From assembly GCA_011391125.1 (NCBI GenBank), contig JAABRE010000003.1, positions 39,018 through 103,017 of the forward strand: a DNA stretch of 64,000 nucleotides, written 5' to 3'. This document shows positions 18,209 to 26,126 of this stretch, piece by piece. The notes under the pieces were generated by a model that saw only the letters and a program-made list of their open reading frames with translations, did no database searches and was not told where the DNA came from. Positions within the stretch are counted from its first letter, which is position 1. Each line of letters opens with the position of its first letter. The position numbers and the translations under genes were made by a program. The DNA comes from Synechococcales cyanobacterium S06. GTDB taxonomy: Bacteria > Cyanobacteriota > Cyanobacteriia > Cyanobacteriales > JAABRE01.

Positions 18209-18420
18209 GGTAATAGGTTTTTAGGTAATAGGTAATAGGTAATAGGTAATAGGTTTTTAGGTAATAGGTTTTTAGGTAATAACTATCAACTATCAAGTAT
18301 TAACTATCAACTATCAACTATCAACTATCAACTATCAACTATCAACTATTAACTATCAACTATCAACTATCAACTATTAACTATCAACTATCAACTATCA
18401 ACTATCAACTATTAACTATT
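18209..18420. repeat. Long heptamer array (TAATAGG then AACTATC)
   Basis: First TAATAGG units with TTTTTAGG variants (18209-18279), then roughly twenty AACTATC/AACTATT units to 18420. It is the largest array in the window. It fills the gap between convergent genes and encodes the last residues and stop (Asn-Ser-TAA) of the NblB-like gene. Confidence 0.95.
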
Positions 18421-19074
18421 AAGATGATATTTTGCTTCCGTGGCTACTTGTTCAAAATCATCTTGAGCCAATTTTTCTAAGGTGGCTCTAACTTCATCAC
18501 CGGTTAAGTTGCCGAAAGCCTGAGCGACACGATGACGCACTTGCCAATCTTTATTCTCGGCAAACGGAGTCAACAACGGGATGGCGCGACGATCTCCTAA
18601 TTCCCCTAATGCACTGATGGCCGCAGTTTGCACGATACTGGTATCTGAGGCAAGCGCTTCGGCGAGTAAGTCAAATGCCCTCGTGTCGCCTAATTCTCCT
18701 AATGCCGCAATGATGCTAAATTGCAACAACCATTCCGAAGTTTCTTGATACAGTTTTTCTAAGTCGGGGTAAGCTTCTATTAGTTTTAAACCGCCAAGGG
18801 CATCCGCAGCAGCAGCTTGTACGTCGATTTCTGGTTCATTGTAGAGGCGATCGCGCAACAAGACCAAAGATTCTGGTAAGTTAACTTTGCCCAGGGTATC
18901 AAGTTGACTTACGGCTGCATAACGCACTCGAACTTGGGAGTCTGTCAACAAAGGTTTAACGAGATTAAAAGCGATCTGGGGATCAAGTTGGCGTAATTGG
19001 TTGATTCCACGCAGGCGATCGCCAAAATCATCAGAATTAAGCAAAATTTCGACAGCTTCAGGGGTAATAGACAT
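18412..19074 (-). CDS. nblB: HEAT-repeat protein, NblB-like (phycobilisome degradation)
   Basis: 220 residues made of about six HEAT repeats (recurring units such as AAISALGELGDRRAIPLL and VRYAAVSQL). Size and repeat style match cyanobacterial NblB, which is related to the CpcE/CpcF bilin lyase family and takes part in phycobilisome breakdown under starvation. No lyase-specific residues can be assigned, so a role as another HEAT chaperone remains possible. A CBS-pair gene lies 49 bp upstream on the same strand, so co-transcription is possible. The C-terminal Asn-Ser and stop are encoded by the heptamer array. Confidence 0.65.
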   Translation of the reverse strand: MSITPEAVEILLNSDDFGDRLRGINQLRQLDPQIAFNLVKPLLTDSQVRVRYAAVSQLDTLGKVNLPESLVLLRDRLYNEPEIDVQAAAADALGGLKLIEAYPDLEKLYQETSEWLLQFSIIAALGELGDTRAFDLLAEALASDTSIVQTAAISALGELGDRRAIPLLTPFAENKDWQVRHRVAQAFGNLTGDEVRATLEKLAQDDFEQVATEAKYHLNS

Positions 19075-19123
19075 AATTTCAAGTAAAAAGTAAAAAGTAG
19101 GGGCTTAACAAGGAAGAAGTAAT

Positions 19124-19585
19124 CTAACTAAGAGCCATACTTCTAATAATATCGCCACGGGTGAGTATTCCTACCACTTCTCCTGTGTTTTCCTCAATTA
19201 CAGGTAGTCGGCGAATATTTTTTTCGTGCATCAAATTGGCTGCTTCCCGCAAATTTTGCTGAGGATGGATGCTAATCACTTTTTTGCTCATAACATCATT
19301 AACAATTTGTCCCAAAACTTTATGAATTTCCTGTTCATAACGGGCGGGATTTTGCAAATAAATGACACTATCGAGAATCATGATATAGGGTGGGGGTTCT
19401 ACGCCAGTTTCTTTCCACATCAAATCAGTTTCCGAGATCACTCCCACAATTCTATTGTTGTCATCAACAACGGGCATACCACTAATGCGTTTTTCTGCAA
19501 TAATTTTAATAGCTTCTTGGAGGGGGGTTTGGGGTTGAACCGTGATCGGATTAGGAGTCATCACTTCAGCTACAGATTTACTCAT
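19124..19585 (-). CDS. CBS-domain pair protein
   Basis: 153 residues forming a complete Bateman module: CBS1 (VAEVMTPNPITVQPQTPL ... GVISETDLM) and CBS2 (VNDVMSKKVISIHPQQNL ... GILTRGDII). A ~35-aa insertion containing PPPYIMILDSVIYLQNP sits after CBS1, a pattern seen in stand-alone bacterial CBS proteins. Such pairs bind adenine nucleotides or S-adenosyl ligands and regulate partners; the partner here is unknown. It precedes the NblB-like gene on the same strand. Confidence 0.9.
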   Translation of the reverse strand: MSKSVAEVMTPNPITVQPQTPLQEAIKIIAEKRISGMPVVDDNNRIVGVISETDLMWKETGVEPPPYIMILDSVIYLQNPARYEQEIHKVLGQIVNDVMSKKVISIHPQQNLREAANLMHEKNIRRLPVIEENTGEVVGILTRGDIIRSMALS

Positions 19586-19762
19586 ATCTAAAAAATTCCG
19601 AATAATTAAGAGATTTATAATATAATTTTACCTGAACTGAGTTAAGAGAATTAAAAATATTAAAAAAACGAAACATTTTCCATGATTAAAAAGGTTGAGC
19701 ATAATTTAGATAGTAAAAAATGTGATCTAATTTATTAAATTAATCTTATCGACTTACCAATA

Positions 19763-19993
19763 ATGGCTAATTTAGAATTACTAAATCGAATTACCTATAA
19801 TCCTAAACAATGCGGGGGAAAACCTTGTATTAGAGGAATGAGAATTCGTGTTTGTGACATATTAGAAATGTTAGCAGAAAAGGTTTCCATTGAAGAAATA
19901 TTAGAGGATTTTCCCGACTTAGAAATAGAAGATATTCAAGCTTGTTTATTATTAGCAGCTCAGAGAATTAATCTTAGTAAATTAATAGCATGA
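19763..19993 (+). CDS. DUF433 antitoxin-like protein
   Basis: 76 residues with the DUF433 hallmark KQCGGKPCIRGMRI and a helical C-terminus with VSIEEILEDFPDLEIEDIQ. DUF433 proteins are small HTH-type putative antitoxins paired with PIN-like toxins. The stop overlaps the start of the next gene (ATGA), the translational coupling typical of toxin-antitoxin pairs. Confidence 0.9.
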   Translation: MANLELLNRITYNPKQCGGKPCIRGMRIRVCDILEMLAEKVSIEEILEDFPDLEIEDIQACLLLAAQRINLSKLIA

Positions 19994-20328
19994 ATTTTGG
20001 GATTGACGCTCAACTTCCGCCCAAATTAGCTGCTTGGTTAACAGAAACTTTTGGGGTTAATGCTATCTCTTTAAAAGATTTAGGTTTAAGAAATGCTGAG
20101 GACAGAGAAATTTTTAAAGCGGCTAAAAAGCCTAACCATATTATTATCACTAAAGACAGTGATTTCATTGACTTAGTAAATAAATTTGGTTCACCACCAC
20201 AAATTTTATGGATAACTTGTGGTAATGTTACTAATCGTAATTTAAAAGTTATTTTTACGAAAACATTTACCCAAGCTTTAGAATTATTAAAAGCCGGAGA
20301 AATGATGGTAGAAATTAGTGATAAATAA
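19990..20328 (+). CDS. DUF5615 PIN-like toxin candidate
   Basis: 112 residues. The N-terminus FGIDAQLPPKLAAWL provides the first acidic residue of a PIN-like fold, and IIITKDSDFIDLV provides the second acidic cluster, as in the DUF5615/Mut7-C-like family. Likely a ribonuclease toxin neutralised by the DUF433 protein; the genes overlap by 4 bp. The pair has no nearby mobile element. Confidence 0.88.
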   Translation: MNFGIDAQLPPKLAAWLTETFGVNAISLKDLGLRNAEDREIFKAAKKPNHIIITKDSDFIDLVNKFGSPPQILWITCGNVTNRNLKVIFTKTFTQALELLKAGEMMVEISDK

Positions 20329-20398
20329 CTTATTTTAGATTCCTTACCTGCACTCCACATTTTCGTTTTCGCACCGTTGTCTGAGAGAATAAAAGTTA

Positions 20399-22639
20399 TT
20401 ATTTAACGGAAAATTTGCGTAATCTTAACGCATTTGTTACGACAGAAACCGAACTCATGGCCATCGCAAAACCAGCAATTATCGGATTAAGTAAAATCCC
20501 AAAAAATGGGTATAAAATACCTGCCGCAATGGGGATACCGATACTGTTATAAATGAAGGCAAAAAAGAGGTTTTCTTTAATATTTTTAATGGTAGCATGG
20601 CTTAATTTTATCGCTGTTATTATACCTTGTAAATCGCCAGAAATTAGGGTAATATCACTGGCTGCGATCGCCACATCTGTGCCTGTCCCGATGGCGATTC
20701 CCACATCAGCTTGAGCCAGTGCGGGAGCATCGTTGATGCCATCGCCGACCATAGCCACGATTTTGCCTTGTTTTTGTAATAGTTTAATGGTGTCGGCTTT
20801 TTGTTCTGGTCGTACTTGGGCGAATACTTTTTTAATATTAGCTTGAAAGGCGATCGATTCGGCTGTTTTTTGATTATCTCCCGTTAACATAACCACTTCT
20901 AAACCAATTTTTTGCAATTTTTTTACTACTGCTGTGGAAGTGGTTTTTAACTGGTCTGAAATGGCAAATAAGGCCTCAATTTTGCCATCAATTGCTAACC
21001 AAATGACTGTTTTTGCTTCACTTTCTAATTTATGCTCAAATTCCGTTAAGATTTCGGTGTCAATTCCTATTTCTTGAAACCAAATTTTAGTGCCAATTTG
21101 GACTAAATTACTATTAACATAACCTTGCACACCTTGGCCGGCGATCGCTTCAAACTTAGTACAATTAGGAATAGTAGAAATTCCCTGAGATTTAGCATAA
21201 TTAACCACAGATTCTGCTAAAGGATGTTCTGAATTCTGCTCAATACTAGCGGCTAATTCTAGTAATTTTAACTCGTTATTTTCACTTACACCCTTAACAG
21301 TAATATAGTTTGTTACCGTGGGTTTACCCTCAGTTAAAGTACCAGTTTTATCGAGGACAATGGTATTAATTTTATGTGCCAATTCCAAACTTTGGGCATC
21401 TTTGATGAGGATACCATGTTCAGCACCAATTCCTGTACCCACCATGATAGAAGTGGGAGTGGCTAACCCTAAAGCGCAGGGACAAGCTATTATTAAAACA
21501 CCCACACTGGTAATCATAGCTAAGGTTAAATTCTGGGTGAATAAATACCAGCTAAAAAAGGTCATAATGGCGATCACAATTACCACAGGAACAAACACAC
21601 TGGTTACCTGATCTGCGAGTCTCTGAATATTAGCTTTACTACCTTGTGCTTCCTGCACTAACTTAACAATTTGCGCCAAAAAGGTGTCTTTTCCTATTCT
21701 TAAAGCTTTAAATTTAAAGCTACCAGTTTTATTAATTGTTGCGCCAATAACTTGATCGCCTAACTGTTTGTTAATGGGAATTGATTCTCCAGTTACCATG
21801 GATTCATCTATGGTAGATTCTCCCTCCACTATTTCACCATCCACAGGAATTTTTTCCCCTGGTTTAACTAAAATTATGTCATTAATAACCACTTGATTTA
21901 TATCAATTTCCATAATTTCATTATTTCTAATAACCGTAGCAGTTTTCGGTTGTAAACCCATTAACTTTTTAATCGCTGCGGAGGTTTTTCCTCGGGCTTT
22001 ATGTTCTAAGTAACGGCCTAATAGGATTAAAGTAATTAAAACTGCGGCAGTTTCATAATATACGGCAATCTCTAACCCTTGTTGTGCCAAAAAATGGGGA
22101 AAAAATGTCGCAAAAAGGGAATATAAATAAGCTACTCCTGTACCTAAAGCGACTAAAGTATTCATATTAGTATCAAAATTTTTAGCGCTTTTATAAGCAC
22201 CTCTAAAAAATGATTCTCCACACCAAACCATCACCGGAGTAGTAAGGATTAATTGCAACCAAAAATTGTGTAACCAATGGGGAATAAACGGTATATTTAA
22301 TCCCGTCATCATGGGTAGGCCACCAAATACTAAAATACTGCTAATTATTCCCCCAAAAATAACCTTATTTAACAGTAATTTTTCCTCGCTTTCCTGTCTT
22401 TTTTCCTCGGATTTTATCTCAATATTTTCTAATACCTGTGAACCATAACCAGCGTTAACAATTGCCGATTGTATCGCCGTTAAATTAGTCTCTTTACTGT
22501 TAAAATTAACCGTAGCTTGTTCGGCCGCAAAATTAACATTACAATTAATTACTCCCGCAGTTTTATTAATTGCTTTTTCGATTTTACCTGCACAAGCTGC
22601 GCAACCCATCCCCTGTAACTTCAACTGTACATTGTCCAT
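20399..22639 (-). CDS. pacS: Copper-translocating P1B-type ATPase, PacS-like
   Basis: 746 residues. One N-terminal heavy-metal-binding domain ([14 protein letters not shown]), transmembrane helices, the A-domain TGES, the metal-site CPC ([14 protein letters not shown]), DKTGT phosphorylation motif, SEHPLAE and the hinge [16 protein letters not shown]. The CPC motif and C-terminal transmembrane pattern indicate Cu(I). Length and the [19 protein letters not shown] region fit PacS, the thylakoid pump supplying copper to plastocyanin, better than plasma-membrane CtaA; the distinction is inference. A strong Shine-Dalgarno (AAGGAGG) precedes the ATG. No copper chaperone or regulator is adjacent. 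Confidence 0.9.
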   Translation of the reverse strand: MDNVQLKLQGMGCAACAGKIEKAINKTAGVINCNVNFAAEQATVNFNSKETNLTAIQSAIVNAGYGSQVLENIEIKSEEKRQESEEKLLLNKVIFGGIISSILVFGGLPMMTGLNIPFIPHWLHNFWLQLILTTPVMVWCGESFFRGAYKSAKNFDTNMNTLVALGTGVAYLYSLFATFFPHFLAQQGLEIAVYYETAAVLITLILLGRYLEHKARGKTSAAIKKLMGLQPKTATVIRNNEIMEIDINQVVINDIILVKPGEKIPVDGEIVEGESTIDESMVTGESIPINKQLGDQVIGATINKTGSFKFKALRIGKDTFLAQIVKLVQEAQGSKANIQRLADQVTSVFVPVVIVIAIMTFFSWYLFTQNLTLAMITSVGVLIIACPCALGLATPTSIMVGTGIGAEHGILIKDAQSLELAHKINTIVLDKTGTLTEGKPTVTNYITVKGVSENNELKLLELAASIEQNSEHPLAESVVNYAKSQGISTIPNCTKFEAIAGQGVQGYVNSNLVQIGTKIWFQEIGIDTEILTEFEHKLESEAKTVIWLAIDGKIEALFAISDQLKTTSTAVVKKLQKIGLEVVMLTGDNQKTAESIAFQANIKKVFAQVRPEQKADTIKLLQKQGKIVAMVGDGINDAPALAQADVGIAIGTGTDVAIAASDITLISGDLQGIITAIKLSHATIKNIKENLFFAFIYNSIGIPIAAGILYPFFGILLNPIIAGFAMAMSSVSVVTNALRLRKFSVK

Positions 22640-22660
22640 AATTACAACCTCCTTCGTTTC

Positions 22661-22721
22661 GGTGGGTCAGTCAGACAGACAAATTAGTCATTACATACTT
22701 AAATTGAAAATCTGACGCACC
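22661..22721. repeat. Short inverted-repeat element (GGTGNGTCA family), copy 1
   Basis: Begins GGTGGGTCA and ends TGACGCACC, with a CAGACAAATTA internal match. A second copy lies at 47085-47141. It sits directly upstream of the pacS Shine-Dalgarno, so it may be part of the pacS leader. Confidence 0.7.
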
Positions 22722-22812
22722 TTACAATCAGGCTAAAGTCTCCAGTTAAGGGGAGTGTCAAGGGTTTGTTACAAATCTTATTATTGCAGAAATCGGATTT
22801 CTCGAAAATACA

Positions 22813-22962
22813 ATGATTTTTAGGGTTATAATTGTAACCACAGTACTAATAAAATTATTAAATCCAAAAGTCAAGCAAACTTTAAAATTAAGAAAAATTG
22901 GTAATTCTATCGATGTTAGTTTCCCTAAGGATTTCTTAGAAACATTTACATTAGGAGAATGA
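22813..22962 (+). pseudogene. Remnant of an AbrB/MazE-like antitoxin
   Basis: A 49-codon frame whose last part reads LKLRKIGNSI then PKDFLETFTLGE, matching the N-terminal DNA-binding fold of AbrB-type antitoxins (usually KIGNSxGxxLPKEFLE...LxEGD). It stops before the rest of the domain. The first 20 residues do not look like the family. No toxin is beside it. Probably a decayed fragment. Confidence 0.55.
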
Positions 22963-23051
22963 TATCTTCTATTTTTCACGAAGTAAGAAGTAAGAATTTC
23001 GTCAAATAATTACTTCCACTTTTACAGAAACGAATCGCACCAATCTAAAAA

Positions 23052-23630
23052 TTATCGCACACGGAATTCAGCTCGACAACCTTGATCCACCCAAATTCCG
23101 TCTCGATCATAACCCCAGGTACTTCCTTCCCAGCAACCATTACTACTCAATTGACGTTTTAGGGTAACTCGATTGTCTGTTCTAACCCGACAATATTGAT
23201 AATCATTGTTGTTAGATTCACATTTAACCGTATTAGAATTGCTATTATTATCAGAGGAGGCCAGAGCGGCCACTACTGCTCCTACAACTAAAGCACCACC
23301 AACGATGGCTGCGGTATTGTTATTAGAATGATTATTGTTACTATTTGAATTATTATTGTAATTTCTAACTTCAAATACGGCCCGACAACCATTATCGACC
23401 CAAATTCCGTCCCGCTCGTAGCCCCAACTAGAGTTTTTACGACAAGAAGTATCACTTAATTGCCGGACAAGACGAACTCCGCCACGGGTGTTGGTGTTGC
23501 AAAATCTGTAGCGATCGTCTTTAGATTCGCAGGTGATCTGACGACTGGAACTAGCCTCAACAGGAATGACTCTGAAAACCATAGCCAAAGTCATCAAGAC
23601 AATTAACCCTAGGTTGGTTTTATTAAACAT
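23052..23630 (-). CDS. Secreted protein with two DUF3011 repeats
   Basis: 192 residues. A signal peptide (cleavage near VEASS) is followed by DUF3011 repeat 1 (about 33-88), an Asn/Ser-rich linker with a small hydrophobic helix (IVGGALVVGAVVAALA), and repeat 2 (about 138-192). Both repeats end with near-identical blocks: WGYERDGIWVDNGCRA and WGYDRDGIWVDQGCRA. Four conserved Cys per repeat suggest disulfides. The hydrophobic linker could anchor it in a membrane. Function unknown. A Shine-Dalgarno (GAGG) precedes the ATG. The gene lies 19 bp downstream of the TAXI gene on the same strand, a possible two-gene unit. Confidence 0.85.
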   Translation of the reverse strand: MFNKTNLGLIVLMTLAMVFRVIPVEASSSRQITCESKDDRYRFCNTNTRGGVRLVRQLSDTSCRKNSSWGYERDGIWVDNGCRAVFEVRNYNNNSNSNNNHSNNNTAAIVGGALVVGAVVAALASSDNNSNSNTVKCESNNNDYQYCRVRTDNRVTLKRQLSSNGCWEGSTWGYDRDGIWVDQGCRAEFRVR

Positions 23631-23649
23631 GAATGCTTACCTCAATTAT

Positions 23650-24609
23650 TTATTCAAAATACTTAGCTACACAAGGAGAAATGAGAGTTTTGTTCTGGTT
23701 TTCAGGAAGCTTAAAGGTTACTCTTTTCCAAATCGGTTCACCATTTTGCTGTAACCAAGCAAGATTTTCATGCACCAGTTTAACCAGGGGTTCAATCTGC
23801 GAACATTCTTGAGTATCTGTGGTGAAAAGAACCGATTTTACAGCGATACTTCTCACGGGTTCTGGTTGCCAACTATAGGTTTTAGCCGGAAGGTTCACAG
23901 AAGGATATATTTGCTTATAAAATTCGTCATCCTCTGACCAAAAGATTAATTCGTTAATTAAATGGAAATTATCTTCAGCGACAATCTCTTTTTCTAAAAC
24001 TGCGGCCGGAGTACCCACAACATAGAATACAGCATCTACTTCGCCGTTACGCAGAGCATCAATTCCTCGGCGAATTTCCATGGTTTTTAATTCCGCAGGT
24101 TTGATTCCACCTAAATATAGTAAGTTGCTCGCAGTTAAACTTGTACCACTTCCTGATTCCCCAATGGAAATGCGCTTACCATTCAAATCGGTGAATGTTT
24201 TGATGTCTTTACGCGTAATTAGGTGAACATATTCTTCGTAAAGAGGTAAAACCGCTCGTAAGGATTCAGCTTGACGACGAATATCTTCATTATCATTCGC
24301 AAAAAGGTTTAAAAAAGCGAGGACATCGGTTTGGCTTATTCCTAAGGGCAAACTTTCATGCTCATAAACATCAACGATATTTTGTAAAGCACCTCTGGTG
24401 GGAACGACATCCACATCAATACCTTTGGACGCAGCTAATCTTTCAATATCTTTGGCGATCGCATAATATTCTCCAGACTCATTAGCCGTACTAATGTTAA
24501 CTTCTGTTCTGGGTGTTTGAGCATTTGTACGAACTGGTGCAACACTGATTAAGGAGGCTAGGGAAAAGCCCAGCAGTAACCAAGACCAATTTTTGATTTT
24601 GTTTTTCAT
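23650..24609 (-). CDS. TAXI-family solute-binding protein
   Basis: 319 residues with a signal peptide (cleavage near TNAQT). The mature start VNISTANESGEYYAIAKDI and the segment KRISIGESGSGTSLTASNLL match the TAXI family of TRAP periplasmic binding proteins. No DctQ/DctM membrane partner lies nearby, so the transporter components are elsewhere or the protein works alone. The ligand cannot be predicted. Confidence 0.88.
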   Translation of the reverse strand: MKNKIKNWSWLLLGFSLASLISVAPVRTNAQTPRTEVNISTANESGEYYAIAKDIERLAASKGIDVDVVPTRGALQNIVDVYEHESLPLGISQTDVLAFLNLFANDNEDIRRQAESLRAVLPLYEEYVHLITRKDIKTFTDLNGKRISIGESGSGTSLTASNLLYLGGIKPAELKTMEIRRGIDALRNGEVDAVFYVVGTPAAVLEKEIVAEDNFHLINELIFWSEDDEFYKQIYPSVNLPAKTYSWQPEPVRSIAVKSVLFTTDTQECSQIEPLVKLVHENLAWLQQNGEPIWKRVTFKLPENQNKTLISPCVAKYFE

Positions 24610-24705
24610 CTACAAATCTAAGTTAAAAACCACTTAAGCGTAACTCAATTATTGACTCATTACAGAGGTAGAAAGGTTAAAATTAACAAAAATTAAACAT
24701 TTCTC

Positions 24706-25148
24706 CTAGTACCTAGACAAAAACAACAGGTTTTAAGTAGTAATTTATTTTGGTGGTGGTACACAATTAACTATAATTGTCATGATTTAAACTTTTATGA
24801 TGTTGATAATTTTCCGATTCCAAAATCAGCTTTATTCGCTCAGAAAGTGATTAAATTAAGTAAGAAATATCTTCAAGATATAGATAAAAATAGTCATTTC
24901 AGTTATCAGTTATCGGTTATAAATTATCTGTTCACTGTTCACTGGTAAATAAAAGGGGAAGCTTTACACCGCTTTCTTTGGTCAGGAAACAAAAACAAAC
25001 AGGTATAACCGAAATTAAAACCAATCAGAAATGAAATAGATAAAATATTAACTGAATATTACGGATTTTCTGACTAAGAATTGGACTTTCTTATTAACTA
25101 TGATCTTAAATATCCCATGGGTAAAAAATTAGATGAAGATTACTTGTA
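24706..25148 (+). pseudogene. Decayed DNA methylase C-terminus, split by a repeat insertion
   Basis: The frame from about 24706 reads LSSNLFWWWYTINYNCHDLN, then FYDVDNFPIPKSALFAQKV, typical of the target-recognition/C-terminal region of Eco57I-type methylases. After DIDKN it enters repeat sequence (24893 on) and stops. The family C-terminus resumes at about 25027 with NEIDKILTEYYGFSD, then an in-frame TAA where GAA would restore the family Glu, then ELDFLINYDLKYPMGKKL. So one gene end was interrupted by a repeat and also carries a nonsense change. Confidence 0.7.
24893..25000 (+). repeat. Composite repeat (TCATTTCAGTTATCAG ... CTTACACCGC ... GGTCA)
   Basis: Starts TCATTTCAGTTATCAGTTAT, continues with GTTCACTG direct repeats, and ends with GCTTTACACCGCTTTCTTTGG. 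The same two blocks recur at 34351-34590 and 56861-56990. Here it interrupts a methylase remnant. Confidence 0.75.
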
Positions 25149-25256
25149 AATTAAATAGGTAAAAATTAATTAACAATTTAACTACTAAAAATAAGCTCCT
25201 GGACCGAAAATCAATTAACGAGATAGATGGCAATATTCCGAAAGTAATTTTCGATT

Positions 25257-25916
25257 TTAATGCCACAATTTGTTCAAAGATTTATAATTAAGCCAAGCTA
25301 AAAAGAGTTTTTGATCTTGGTTTGGTAAATCTTTAATAACCTCCTCAATACCTTCAGCAAAATGAACATTGCCAAAGTATTGCTTACCAAGACGATGTAA
25401 AGCTTGAAATGTCAATACTAAATGGTCTTCTTGCCAATCAGGCAAATTGGTCTCTTCTAAAGGATCAACCCTCAGTAAATGTTCTACTCTAGATGGTACA
25501 TTCATCTCGGGAACATTGTTCTCTCGACCTACCTTGCAAATATCCTCAATAAACCTGGCTGCTTGTCGAGTACCGAATAAATCTTCTATTTCCAAATGTA
25601 TTGTTTGTAACAACAAGAAAAAGGCTTGAATTAAGGGACTGACTTGAATTTGATTAGATTTTTCTGGTAATTTGGCCTTGATTTTCACTTTTCCCCAAAT
25701 GCTATAACGTTCTGTTTCCTCCAAGAGAATACAGAATTTATGCTGATTATCCGCCAAATCTCGCCAAAAATTGAGGGCTTCCTCGGCTTTTTCGGTCGGA
25801 AAAACATTGATTAAACGAAAAGTTTGACCATTATATTTAAGAATTGGTATTTTGCGCTCTTGGGCTGCCAATTTAACATTGACAATTTCTACATTTTCTC
25901 GTTTAAGAATAAACAT
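25257..25916 (-). CDS. Conserved cyanobacterial protein of unknown function
   Basis: 219 residues, no signal peptide or membrane segment. The N-terminal ~80 residues form a beta-rich domain (RKIPILKYNGQTFRLINVF ... ALNFWRDLADN). The C-terminal half is helical (QAFFLLLQTIHLEIEDLFG ... FQALHRLGKQYFG). I recognise it as similar to a conserved cyanobacterial family without assigned role but cannot give a function. A strong Shine-Dalgarno (AAGGAG) precedes the ATG. It is divergent from the multi-PAS kinase at 26127 with a 210-bp shared upstream region. Confidence 0.8.
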   Translation of the reverse strand: MFILKRENVEIVNVKLAAQERKIPILKYNGQTFRLINVFPTEKAEEALNFWRDLADNQHKFCILLEETERYSIWGKVKIKAKLPEKSNQIQVSPLIQAFFLLLQTIHLEIEDLFGTRQAARFIEDICKVGRENNVPEMNVPSRVEHLLRVDPLEETNLPDWQEDHLVLTFQALHRLGKQYFGNVHFAEGIEEVIKDLPNQDQKLFLAWLNYKSLNKLWH

Positions 25917-26126
25917 AAAATTTTCTCCTTAATAGTTATAATTTTTGGTAATCTGAACATAACGATTATCTCTGATTGTTCTTATTATGGCATCGCTTAT
26001 GGCATTGAAAAAATCAAAAAAGAGAAGTTTTGTATTTCTAATTTAAGTATTCCCAGAATCTCTTAATAATTAATTCACTGTTAGAATAGTAAACAATATT
26101 TTAACCCGAGGGGAAAATTTTTTTCT

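Noticed and set aside
18277..18420. Possible origin iterons or CRISPR
   Set aside because: Period is 7 bp with no spacers, no DnaA boxes or dnaA/dnaN genes nearby; it matches cyanobacterial STRR arrays.
22758..22979. 73-residue minus-strand frame
   Set aside because: No family likeness; the opposite strand carries the recognisable antitoxin remnant.
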